Source of the DNA: Candidatus Atribacteria bacterium | Lineage (GTDB): Bacteria; Bipolaricaulota; Bipolaricaulia; UBA7950; UBA9294 | Direction of reading: 5' to 3' | Assembly: GCA_004525685.1 (NCBI GenBank) | Contig: SPBW01000110.1 | Span: 1 to 7,401, forward strand | DNA: 7,401 nt | Part shown: in pieces, positions 1 to 5,663 of the stretch | Layout: every line of letters starts with the position of its first letter | Position numbering within the stretch: the stretch's first letter is position 1 | Made by a program: the position numbers and the translations under genes | Notes under the pieces: model-generated | Seen by the model: the letters and a program-made list of their open reading frames with translations, nothing else | The model's database searches: none | Told to the model about the DNA's origin: nothing

Positions 1-10
1 CACCTTGTTC

Positions 11-17
11 CCTCCTT
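11..17 (-). promoter_or_regulatory. Strong Shine-Dalgarno site for a gene beyond the left edge
   Basis: On the minus strand this reads AAGGAGG, a full anti-16S match. It is followed by seven bases and then a GTG at positions 3 to 1. The spacing is ideal, so a minus-strand gene very probably starts with this GTG or just outside the window. It lies about 60 nt after the stop of the MFS exporter on the same strand, with no terminator-like hairpin plus T-run between them, so co-transcription with the exporter is plausible. The product cannot be known from three bases. Confidence 0.6.
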
Positions 18-64
18 CAGTCTGACGAGATGGGGCGCGGCGCCTACCTCCGGCCAAGAGCGCT

Positions 65-1420
65 CTACTCCACTTTTTCCAACTCATCATGATCTGGAAG
101 TAGATCCTCAAGATTGCGAATGGCGGGGACGAACAGATAGACGCTGACGACCAATGCCACATACAGAATCCCGGCAAAGACAAACTGCAGCGCCATGCCG
201 GAGCCGGGGCTCGTGCCGACCATCCATCCGAAGGTTCGCGCCAACCACGATGTTCCCGATGTCATGGCCGGCTCAGTCACGTAGTCGGCGAGGACACCTG
301 CCAAGACGGGCATGACCGGCCCGATGGCAAAGGCGATCATTCGGCGAGCTGAAAACACGCGGCCTTGTAGATCAGGAGCGACTTTGGCTTGCCAAATTGA
401 TTGGCTGGCTCCATTCACGAGAGGTCCGAAGATGGCGCCCAATCCGGCTGCCACAATCCAGAAGGGCACGCTGCGCCCAAGTCCAAACACGATGAGGGCG
501 ACGCATCCCGTGAGTCCTTCACCAAGCAGGATGCTCTTCATCCGTCGTTTGAATCCACCCCACACAGTGATCAGCAACCCGCCGACAACAGCTCCAATCG
601 CGGCGGCAGAGCGGATATACCCAAGATGTACGCTGTTGCTGCCCGTGCGCTCAAGAATGAATGGGTCGAACACGTTGAAGGCAAGACCGATGATGAAGTT
701 CAGAGCAAGGAAGAAGAAGAGCAGTGCCAGCAAGCTCTTTCGCTCGAAGATGTAACGGAATCCGTAGAGAGCCTCTCGAACCATTCCTCCTTTTGCGGCT
801 TGCCCCACAACGGTCTTTGCTGGCTTGGGAATCGCAACAAACAAGAGTGCGCCAATGGCCAGGAAGAAGGTGGCGATGTCGAGCAGCAAGATGCCTGTCA
901 AGCCCAAGACTGGATACAGTGCACCAGCGAGAATCGGAGCGAACACAGCTGGCCCGGATTCCACTAGCGACATCATTCCGTTGGCGCGATGATACTGCTC
1001 CTTGGGAATCATGGTGCTAATCGCCGCTGAGTAGGCGGGCCACTGGAACGTGTTGCCCAATCCCGCCACGGCTGCTGCCACATACAAATGCCACATCTGG
1101 AGCGTCCCCAGCATATGGAAGGCGAGGATCCCGGCAGTGGCGAGTACGGCCACCAGATCGCTGATCATCATCATGACCTTGCGGTCGTAGCGGTCGACCA
1201 TCACCCCAGCGACCGGCGAAAGCAGGAGGTACGGCACGATGAACGCCGTGCTAATAACGCCAAGCGCCGTCGCGCTTCCATACATCTTGTACGCCCAGAT
1301 GGTGAGTGCGAAGCTCGTTGCACTGGAGGCCAGGACGGACAAGAGCTGCCCTGACCACACAAACGAGAAGCCCAGCATGCCAGCTGGGCGCTGAGAGCGT
1401 TGGCGCGATCTTGGTCTCAT
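65..1420 (-). CDS. MFS efflux transporter, DHA3 (macrolide-efflux-like) family
   Basis: A 451-residue inner-membrane drug:proton antiporter-type protein. I count 12 hydrophobic segments, six before and six after a polar central loop near residues 195-215. The loop after segment 2 carries the MFS motif A as GVMVDRYDRKV (residues 72-82), and the C-terminus is acidic (LPDHDELEKVE). The ~28-residue Gly/Ser/Trp-rich loop between the last two segments and the 'AIRNLEDLLPDHD' tail are features I associate with the DHA3/MFS_3 branch (Mef and EntS relatives). The frame stays open upstream to a TTG at 1471, but the ATG at 1420 has GGAGG four bases ahead and the protein lacks nothing without the extra 17 residues, so I chose 1420. 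The stop is TAG. It lies 206 nt downstream of a CGNR-type regulator on the same strand; the gap contains two palindromes that may control it. The substrate cannot be predicted. Confidence 0.9.
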   Translation of the reverse strand: MRPRSRQRSQRPAGMLGFSFVWSGQLLSVLASSATSFALTIWAYKMYGSATALGVISTAFIVPYLLLSPVAGVMVDRYDRKVMMMISDLVAVLATAGILAFHMLGTLQMWHLYVAAAVAGLGNTFQWPAYSAAISTMIPKEQYHRANGMMSLVESGPAVFAPILAGALYPVLGLTGILLLDIATFFLAIGALLFVAIPKPAKTVVGQAAKGGMVREALYGFRYIFERKSLLALLFFFLALNFIIGLAFNVFDPFILERTGSNSVHLGYIRSAAAIGAVVGGLLITVWGGFKRRMKSILLGEGLTGCVALIVFGLGRSVPFWIVAAGLGAIFGPLVNGASQSIWQAKVAPDLQGRVFSARRMIAFAIGPVMPVLAGVLADYVTEPAMTSGTSWLARTFGWMVGTSPGSGMALQFVFAGILYVALVVSVYLFVPAIRNLEDLLPDHDELEKVE

Positions 1421-1486
1421 GAATCCTCCAGAGGATTTCCGCACTAGACAATTCGATTCACAGCAGGGCAATCTCTAGCGGGGCGC

Positions 1487-1499
1487 GGATACAGTATCC
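1487..1499. promoter_or_regulatory. 13-bp palindrome GGATACAGTATCC, possible operator
   Basis: Two perfect 6-base arms (GGATAC / GTATCC) flank a single central base. The centre is about 73 nt upstream of the MFS exporter ATG. A loop of one base cannot form a stable RNA hairpin, so binding of a dimeric regulator is the better reading. The candidate protein is unknown; the CGNR regulator encoded just upstream is one possibility. It occurs once in this window. Confidence 0.4.
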
Positions 1500-1519
1500 C
1501 CGGACACGTTCCATTGCAC

Positions 1520-1551
1520 GTGTTCTCCGGCGTGCGCATGCACGACAACAC
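1520..1551. repeat. Interrupted inverted repeat between regulator and MFS gene
   Basis: Outer arms GTGTT (1520-1524) and AACAC (1547-1551) enclose an inner perfect stem CGTGC-GCAT-GCACG (1531-1544). There is no T-run on either side, so it does not look like a factor-independent terminator. It could be a leader hairpin of the MFS transcript or chance. Confidence 0.25.
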
Positions 1552-1588
1552 CCACCGCTGCCTGCTTCGGACATATCTAGGCATGGAG

Positions 1589-1600
1589 GCAAACGTTTGC
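1589..1600. promoter_or_regulatory. 12-bp palindrome GCAAACGTTTGC, LacI/PurR-type operator candidate
   Basis: A perfect 12-base palindrome with central CG, 26 nt past the stop of the CGNR regulator and 169 nt ahead of the MFS exporter start. The string equals the core of the E. coli PurR box (ACGCAAACGTTTGCGT), and LacI-family regulators generally prefer such GCAAACGTTTGC-like sites. Outer bases add a near-symmetric GGAG/CTCC with one bulged base. No LacI-family gene is present in the window, so any binding protein would act in trans. The site resemblance is visible in the sequence; function is inference. Confidence 0.45.
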
Positions 1601-1626
1601 TCTCCGAGGATGGTATCGGACCTTTT

Positions 1627-2262
1627 CTAGACGTCGTCTGAGAATTGCCGTTTGTTTCTGGCAGATCGTCGCGCCTTCTCACGATTGCCACACCATTGCA
1701 TGCTGCACCACTGTCTTCGCCGATTACGGCTCGTGTCGAGGAACAGTCGATCGCAATCGGACGCTTGACACTCACGAATCCACTGAACATCCTCTGACGT
1801 CAATAGATCCGCTGCTGCAGTGGCTAGGGTCCACAGCATCTGGTCCAGCGCGGCATCACTTCCCTGCCAACCCCAAAGCATGCGTGTGCCATCGTGCTGA
1901 ACGCTGCGTCGGCAAAGAGCACCACTCAACTCGGCATTCAGCTCTGCCAGCGCAGCGGTGGCGGGCACCCGTGATGCGGCAACAGATGAGAAGACCTCAT
2001 GAACTGCCTGGCGAAGAACGAGTGCTCGCTCCAAAACTCTCTCTGCTTCAAGCGCTCGTGCGGCGCCTTCCTGCTGAAGGAAGACAGCTTGTTCGGAACT
2101 CAGGATGCCTGCAACAGCAGACCATTCGACCATCGCACCATACGATGGAATGAGATCGCAAGGGTTCTCGACGCTTCGGCAGTGAATGGAGTTGGCGAAG
2201 TCAAGCGCCACATGCCCGCCGATCAACTGCAGACACGAGAGACTGCTTTCAGCCTTGACCAT
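1627..2262 (-). CDS. CGNR zinc-finger transcriptional regulator with ABATE domain
   Basis: A 211-residue putative DNA-binding regulator. The N-terminal ~140 residues fit the ABATE (alpha/beta, putative stress-sensing) region, opening with 'LQLIGGHVALDFANSI' (residues 11-26), typical of the family. The C-terminal ~50 residues are the CGNR zinc finger: four cysteines at 165, 170, 186 and 191 (C-x4-C-x15-C-x4-C), with the signature CGNR at 191-194 followed by a basic stretch (EKARRSARNKR). The usual zf-CGNR order (R/E-C-x-x-x-x-C-x-x-x-F-x-D-x-S, then W-C-x-x-x-x-C-G-N-R) is intact. The start ATG has AGGGGGG five bases upstream, and length is normal. It is divergent from the flavin reductase/LUD operon and precedes the MFS exporter on the same strand, so it may regulate either. 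The stop is TAG. Ligand and targets are unknown. Confidence 0.9.
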   Translation of the reverse strand: MVKAESSLSCLQLIGGHVALDFANSIHCRSVENPCDLIPSYGAMVEWSAVAGILSSEQAVFLQQEGAARALEAERVLERALVLRQAVHEVFSSVAASRVPATAALAELNAELSGALCRRSVQHDGTRMLWGWQGSDAALDQMLWTLATAAADLLTSEDVQWIRECQASDCDRLFLDTSRNRRRQWCSMQWCGNREKARRSARNKRQFSDDV

Positions 2263-2320
2263 TCTTGCCCCCCTGGCGATCGTGTGTGGCGAGACCGCCG
2301 CTTCACTCCCTCACGCAGCG

Positions 2321-2349
2321 AGTATAGTCACGGGCCCATGGCATCTCAA
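2321..2349 (-). promoter_or_regulatory. Sigma-70-type promoter for the CGNR regulator
   Basis: On the minus strand, TTGAGA (-35, 2349-2344) and TATACT (-10, 2326-2321) are separated by exactly 17 bases; each box matches consensus at five of six positions. Transcription would begin near 2314, giving a leader of about 50 nt to the regulator's ATG at 2262. The spacer contains overlapping GGGCCC and CCATGG palindromes, a possible repressor contact. Confidence 0.55.
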
Positions 2350-2412
2350 AAGGATGTTCTCCACGAAAGGTTCCACGTTTCACCCTTGCGCAAGGCCTTT
2401 GAGCTAAGTCCA

Positions 2413-2440
2413 TTGACTAACTGCCTTAAGTTATTTGAAT
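2413..2440 (+). promoter_or_regulatory. Possible promoter for the flavin reductase/LUD operon
   Basis: TTGACT (2413-2418), 16 bases, then TTGAAT (2435-2440). The -35 matches five of six consensus positions and the -10 four of six. The start point would be near 2447, about 65 nt before the GTG at 2512. It is weaker than the opposing promoter; the two would fire away from each other with start points about 130 nt apart. Confidence 0.4.
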
Positions 2441-2511
2441 GGTTAGCATGGATCGCGTACCCTGTTCGCTGACTCAGCCGGTCTGTAGACCCCGAACCAA
2501 AGGAGCTCCTT

Positions 2512-3063
2512 GTGAACCGCATTTCGATTTCTCCGCAACAGTTGATTCTTCCGGCCATCAAGATCTGGGCTCATCGCTGGCCTTTGCTCACAGCCGGAGA
2601 TTTTACCTCGGGCAACTTCAATGCGATGACTGTCGGATGGGGCGGCCTTGGCGTGATGTGGAACAAGCCCATCGCCATGGTTGTCGTACGCCCCAGCCGA
2701 TATACGTACGAATTCATGGAGGAACACGACACCTTCACCCTGTCCGTGCTTCCAGAATCTCACAGGCAAGCCCTTACGATCTGCGGAGAGACGTCCGGCA
2801 GAGATGTTGACAAGATCAAGCTCGCTGGCCTCACGCCTGTCCCATCACTCGTAGTAGACGCTCCGGGATTCGACGAAGCGGAACTGATCATCGAGTGTCG
2901 GAAGATGTACACGGCCCCGTTTGAGTCCCACCGGTTCCTCGATCCCCAGATCATCAAACACTATCCTGACGGGGATCTTCATCTCATGACCTTCGGCGAG
3001 GTCGTCGCCATTCGCGGCACATCAGACTACGTCGCTTCCGCCTCAGCGGCTGAGGTCCAATGA
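2512..3063 (+). CDS. Flavin reductase family protein (flavoredoxin-like, FMN-binding split barrel)
   Basis: A 183-residue cytoplasmic flavoprotein of the Flavin_Reduct (flavoredoxin) family, expected to bind FMN and pass electrons to or from a partner. Family landmarks are in order: the FMN-loop region NAMTVGWGGLG (37-47), 'PIAMVVVRPSRYTYEF' (53-68), 'FTLSVL' (75-80), the 'CGETSGRDVDKI' turn (91-102), 'EAELIIECRKMY' (122-133) and 'FGEVVAI' near the end (161-167). The start is GTG with AAAGGAG six bases upstream (2499-2505); length is usual for the family. Its TGA overlaps the ATG of the LUD gene (ATGA), so the two are very likely translationally coupled. The gene is divergent from a CGNR-type regulator. 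The true redox partner and substrate cannot be named; the LUD neighbour is a candidate partner by linkage only. Confidence 0.92.
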   Translation: MNRISISPQQLILPAIKIWAHRWPLLTAGDFTSGNFNAMTVGWGGLGVMWNKPIAMVVVRPSRYTYEFMEEHDTFTLSVLPESHRQALTICGETSGRDVDKIKLAGLTPVPSLVVDAPGFDEAELIIECRKMYTAPFESHRFLDPQIIKHYPDGDLHLMTFGEVVAIRGTSDYVASASAAEVQ

Positions 3064-3707
3064 ATCTTCAAGCAGCGCAGGATACCTATCACAGACTCCG
3101 AATAGGGCGGGCGATAGAGAACTTCAGTCGACGACGATTCGAAGCGCTGTTCTTTGAAACAGCAGCAGAAGCGATCGAGTACTTCTTCTCGAACCTGACG
3201 CCAAGTGACGTTGTGGGCTATGGCGGCTCAGACACGGTTCAGCAACTCGGGATTCGCGATCGTCTCTCTCTAGGAGACGTCCGGTTCCTTGACCGAAGCA
3301 AGTTTGGCCACGGCTACGAAGAGCAGCTGGATATTCGACGACAGACTCTGTCAGCCGATGTGTTCATCGCATCATCGAACGCCGTATCGATCGCCGGTGC
3401 CCTCGTCAACATCGATGGAGACGGCAATCGGGTTGCGGGATTGAGCTTGGGGCCTCGCCGTGTCGTTCTTTTCTTGGGGCGGAATAAGCTGACTGAGGAT
3501 CTGGACAGCGCCATCTACAGAGCGCGGAATGTTGCTGCTGCTTCGCTGGCGATCCAGCTGGGCAAGGACACACCCTGTGCCAAGACGGGACGCTGTCACG
3601 ACTGCGCGTCGCCAGATCGCATCTGCAGCAATCTATCGATTATCGAACACTGCAATCCGCCAGGGCGAATCACGCTGTTGTTCATCAATGAGGATCTTGG
3701 CCTGTAG
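3060..3707 (+). CDS. LUD (DUF162) domain protein with C-terminal cysteine cluster
   Basis: A 215-residue protein of the LUD family (LutC/YkgG-related fold; named for lactate utilization). The core shows 'VVGYGGSDTVQQLGI' (51-65), 'ADVFIASSNAVSIAGALVNIDG' split around 99-120 and 'VVLFLGRNKL' (135-144). The C-terminus carries CAKTGRCHDCASPDRIC (173-189), i.e. Cys at 173, 179, 182 and 189, with one more at 198. I know this 'TG-C-DC-SP-RIC' cluster from short stand-alone LUD proteins of anaerobes; it could bind a metal or Fe-S centre, which is not proven. The ATG overlaps the stop of the flavin reductase by four bases. LutA and LutB are not encoded nearby, so an actual role in lactate oxidation is doubtful. 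The stop is TAG. The domain assignment is firm, the function is open. Confidence 0.88.
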   Translation: MNLQAAQDTYHRLRIGRAIENFSRRRFEALFFETAAEAIEYFFSNLTPSDVVGYGGSDTVQQLGIRDRLSLGDVRFLDRSKFGHGYEEQLDIRRQTLSADVFIASSNAVSIAGALVNIDGDGNRVAGLSLGPRRVVLFLGRNKLTEDLDSAIYRARNVAAASLAIQLGKDTPCAKTGRCHDCASPDRICSNLSIIEHCNPPGRITLLFINEDLGL

Positions 3708-3758
3708 GACAACTTGAATCACTTGAGCCCGTATGCGTGTTCCGCCCTCTATTGACGA

Positions 3759-4175
3759 TTAGAACGTGCCCTTGTCTTCTGATCCACCGTCGTTTCGGTT
3801 CCAGATCCGGTACTCCCCGGCAGACAACCGGAACAGAGCGAGCGACTCGTACCCATGTTGGGCGACAACAGGCTTGAGGAACGCAAATGAAGTCTCCACG
3901 ATGTATGTCTTGAGGTCGAGCGAGTCAAGCGGCTCCATCTGTCCGCGAACACGCAGTTGAATCCCCTCTGCGGCATCCCAATAGGAGAGCTAGACAGAAG
4001 GGTTCAATTGGAGCTGCTTGGCGACATCCTTGTGAACTCCCGTACAGAATGTCAGTCCCTCGTCATCGATGTGCGCCGTCTGCATAGCTCGAACGCGGGG
4101 CTCTGACTCTTCGACTGTTGCCATGTAGGCTGTTGGGTGTTTTCGGACGAAGTCAAGAATCCCTTGTCGATTCAT
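3759..4175 (-). pseudogene. Pyridoxamine 5'-phosphate oxidase-like (PPOX) family gene broken by one in-frame TAG
   Basis: Codons 1-61 read from an ATG at 4175 with AAAGGAG five bases upstream and give MNRQGILDFVRKHPTAYMAT..., a typical start of ~140-residue PPOX-family FMN-binding split-barrel proteins, continuing to 'KDVAKQLQLNPSV'. Codon 62 is TAG (3992-3990). The same frame then stays open for 76 codons to a TAA at 3759: 'LSYWDAAEGIQLRVRGQMEP', 'SFAFLKPVVAQHGYESLALF' and 'GEYRIWNRNDG', all expected parts of the same domain. Relatives usually have 'NPxVELC(Y/F)' here, so the lost residue is probably Glu and GAG to TAG is a single change. The full frame of 138 codons is normal family length. 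The clean remainder means a recent nonsense mutation, a sequencing error or, less likely, readthrough. The 5' part alone would be a 61-residue fragment without half of the barrel. Confidence 0.82.
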
Positions 4176-4231
4176 GAATCTCCTTTGTTTCAGGTTGATC
4201 CAAAGCCACAGAGCGCGTTGCAGGGCAAGGG

Positions 4232-4268
4232 GCAAAGAAGAAGGGGCTCCGCACACAACGGAGCCCCT
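4232..4268 (-). terminator. Factor-independent terminator after the lipoprotein gene
   Basis: A perfect 10-bp stem, AGGGGCTCCG / CGGAGCCCCT (4242-4251 and 4259-4268), has a 7-base loop. On the minus strand it is followed by the pyrimidine run TTCTTCTTTG. It begins 16 nt past the stop of the lipoprotein gene and lies 66 nt before the PPOX start, separating the two into different transcription units. The T-tract is interrupted, so read-through to the PPOX gene remains possible. Confidence 0.75.
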
Positions 4269-4284
4269 CTCGTAGCATGTTTGC

Positions 4285-5337
4285 TTAGTTAACGCGGATT
4301 GTGTATTCGATCCTGTTCCCCACCTCGTTGCTCTCCAAATTGCGAAGCTCGAACCAAACGAAGCTTTCGCCAGCATCCATGGCTCGAAGTTGGAATGAAT
4401 GCGTTCCTCTAGCGTCCTTGAACACTCTGGGCGTGTCGGCATAGAACTCGTCACTGAGAACCTCAAGGCCAGAGCCATCCACGCCTGCGAGCACCCATTC
4501 CCATCCTTCGCCTTCACGAAGCTGAACAACGACCAGCCCACCGTCGGGCACTCGCGCCGTTCGTCCATCGTCACTCTCGTCCAGAGCAAGAATCTCACCG
4601 GGTAGCCGGAATTCAGCAAGCTCATAATCCACAGAGTTGAGAACATGCTTCACCACACCAACCCCATTTGCGAACCACAGGAACTGAATCGGTCCACCAT
4701 AAAGTCGGGGACTGCTTTCGGGTAGGTCGTAGTGCACGCGCCAGGCCCCGACAAAGATGGGTGAATAGGTGCCCAGAAGCGTGCTGACCGTTCCAGACTC
4801 GATGGCAGCGACCTCGCGGTGATAGACCTGTGCCTTCCCCGCCCCTCCAGTTGTGCGCAGGAGCCAAGACGCATCCTCTTCCAGCGGGAGTTCGAGGAAA
4901 GCCAATCCGGGATTGAGAGAGTAGCTTGTCTGAGAGCCTGACGTGCCGACCGTGCGAGAGCCTCGAAGCGAGACTTCATCTACAGTTCGGTGAAGATAGA
5001 GAAGTTGATCCGGGCCGTTGCTATAGTGCGTCTGGAGAACGTAGCACTCCATCCCATCACCTTGAACGATGGCGACAACCTCGCTTTCCAGCAAACCCGA
5101 AGCAGAGATTTGAGGATTCCAGTAGTTGGCTGCATTCCGGTAGAGCCAGCGTGCACCCACAAACAGCGGATACGGATCCTCTTCCAGTGGTCCGGGCACA
5201 TAGTTGGCAGCGCCATAGAGCGAGTAGTCTTCCAGGGGCGGTGGCAGGATTATCGGGGGATTGACAACTGGGCCTACGCACCCAGACAAGAGCCCCCCTA
5301 CGATGACGAGACTTAAAAGAAGACCATGACGTTTCAT
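4285..5337 (-). CDS. Putative lipoprotein with C-terminal chagasin-like domain
   Basis: A 350-residue exported lipoprotein of unknown function. The first 20 residues form a lipoprotein signal peptide: MKRH, a hydrophobic core (residues 5-17) and the lipobox LSGC with Cys20. A proline-rich linker follows (PVVNPPIILPPPLED, 24-38). Residues ~55-245 have the look of secreted beta-rich proteins with 'YPLFVGARWLYRN' (56-68), 'LELPLEEDASWLL' (148-160) and 'FANGVGVVKHV' (222-232); I do not recognise a named family. Residues ~265-350 (GGLVVVQLREGEGWEW, then DARGTHSFQLRAMDAGESFVWFEL, ending IEYTIRVN) follow the strand pattern of chagasin/I42 inhibitors, but the NPTTGY and RPW loop motifs are not conserved. 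The start has TAGGAGG eight bases upstream (5346-5352). The stop is TAA, followed by a terminator. It appears to be monocistronic. Confidence 0.85.
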   Translation of the reverse strand: MKRHGLLLSLVIVGGLLSGCVGPVVNPPIILPPPLEDYSLYGAANYVPGPLEEDPYPLFVGARWLYRNAANYWNPQISASGLLESEVVAIVQGDGMECYVLQTHYSNGPDQLLYLHRTVDEVSLRGSRTVGTSGSQTSYSLNPGLAFLELPLEEDASWLLRTTGGAGKAQVYHREVAAIESGTVSTLLGTYSPIFVGAWRVHYDLPESSPRLYGGPIQFLWFANGVGVVKHVLNSVDYELAEFRLPGEILALDESDDGRTARVPDGGLVVVQLREGEGWEWVLAGVDGSGLEVLSDEFYADTPRVFKDARGTHSFQLRAMDAGESFVWFELRNLESNEVGNRIEYTIRVN

Positions 5338-5361
5338 TGGTATTACCTCCTAGGCCGCTTC

Positions 5362-5390
5362 ATGGTAAACGCTTTCACCTATCACGCCAA
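5362..5390 (-). promoter_or_regulatory. Possible promoter for the lipoprotein gene
   Basis: On the minus strand TTGGCG (5390-5385), 17 bases, then TACCAT (5367-5362); each box matches four of six consensus positions. A start point near 5355 would leave a short leader of about 18 nt that just contains the TAGGAGG ribosome binding site. Confidence 0.3.
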
Positions 5391-5490
5391 ATGACGCACG
5401 GACGGTGAGCATCAAAATGTCGTCATGAGAGCAGCGAATGGGGGTGCCTGCGAACGCGTACTCAGTGGCCTGTAGCCCGCTGTGTTTGTT

Positions 5491-5663
5491 GGAGATTCCT
5501 GACAAAGCATTCAGGAATCTCTGGCTCGTTGGTGAATGGCAACAGAAAAGCCGCCTTGCGGCGACTAAACACAACATACGTTTTATTCCGTGGCTTTGTC
5601 AAGGGCAACGGGTGCTGCGCATCCGTTGCTTGGAGTTTCCACGGATTGGAGGCTGGAAACTCT
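5491..5663. other. Cluster of perfect hairpins in a gene-free region
   Basis: The stretch between the lipoprotein start (5337) and the MATE start (5869) has no convincing gene. Within it lie four inverted repeats in 173 nt: an 11-bp perfect stem GAGATTCCTGA / TCAGGAATCTC arms (5492-5502 and 5511-5521, 8-base loop); GCCGC-CTT-GCGGC (5550-5562); GCAACGG / CCGTTGC (5605-5611 and 5623-5629), extendable by G-U and T-A pairs to 5603-5631; and GAGTTTCC-type arms (5633-5640 and 5655-5662, 14-base loop). A fifth, CGATA / TATCG (5667-5671 and 5708-5712), may close an outer helix. This could be a structured RNA, a decayed mobile repeat or coincidence. I match it to no known RNA family. The rest (5391-5490 and 5713-5853) shows nothing I can call. 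Confidence 0.4.
5546..5562 (-). terminator. Short terminator-like hairpin, minus strand
   Basis: On the minus strand GCCGC-AAG-GCGGC is followed immediately by TTTTCTG. The stem is only 5 bp but all G-C. No minus-strand gene is visible to its right before the MATE gene, so it would stop an antisense or unannotated transcript, or it is a remnant. Confidence 0.35.

Noticed and set aside
401..967. A 188-codon plus-strand frame antisense to the MFS gene
   Set aside because: Its composition is Gln/Glu/His/Ser-rich and low in hydrophobic residues, it resembles no family, and it lies fully opposite a clear transporter gene.
1421..1471. N-terminal extension of the MFS protein from a TTG
   Set aside because: The ATG at 1420 has GGAGG directly upstream, and the extension (Cys/Ser-rich) does not fit the family start.
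1458..1790. A 110-codon minus-strand frame overlapping the CGNR C-terminus and the gap
   Set aside because: It overlaps the zinc-finger coding part in another frame and covers the palindromes; no recognisable protein features.
3749..3976. A 75-codon minus-strand frame over the 3' half of the PPOX gene
   Set aside because: It is out of frame with the conserved PPOX residues, is rich in Arg/Ser as shadow frames are, and lacks a ribosome binding site.
3990..3992. Genome-wide reassignment of UAG as a sense codon
   Set aside because: Three intact genes in the window terminate with TAG at the expected family length, so UAG is a normal stop here.
3990..4646. A 218-codon minus-strand reading frame that includes the PPOX N-terminus
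   Set aside because: Everything before the ATG at 4175 overlaps the terminator and the 3' end of the lipoprotein gene in another frame and has no domain pattern; the good ribosome binding site is at 4175.
5491..5663. Integron attC site or CRISPR repeats
   Set aside because: The stems differ from each other in sequence, no direct repeats with spacers are present, and attC core sites and an integrase are not visible.
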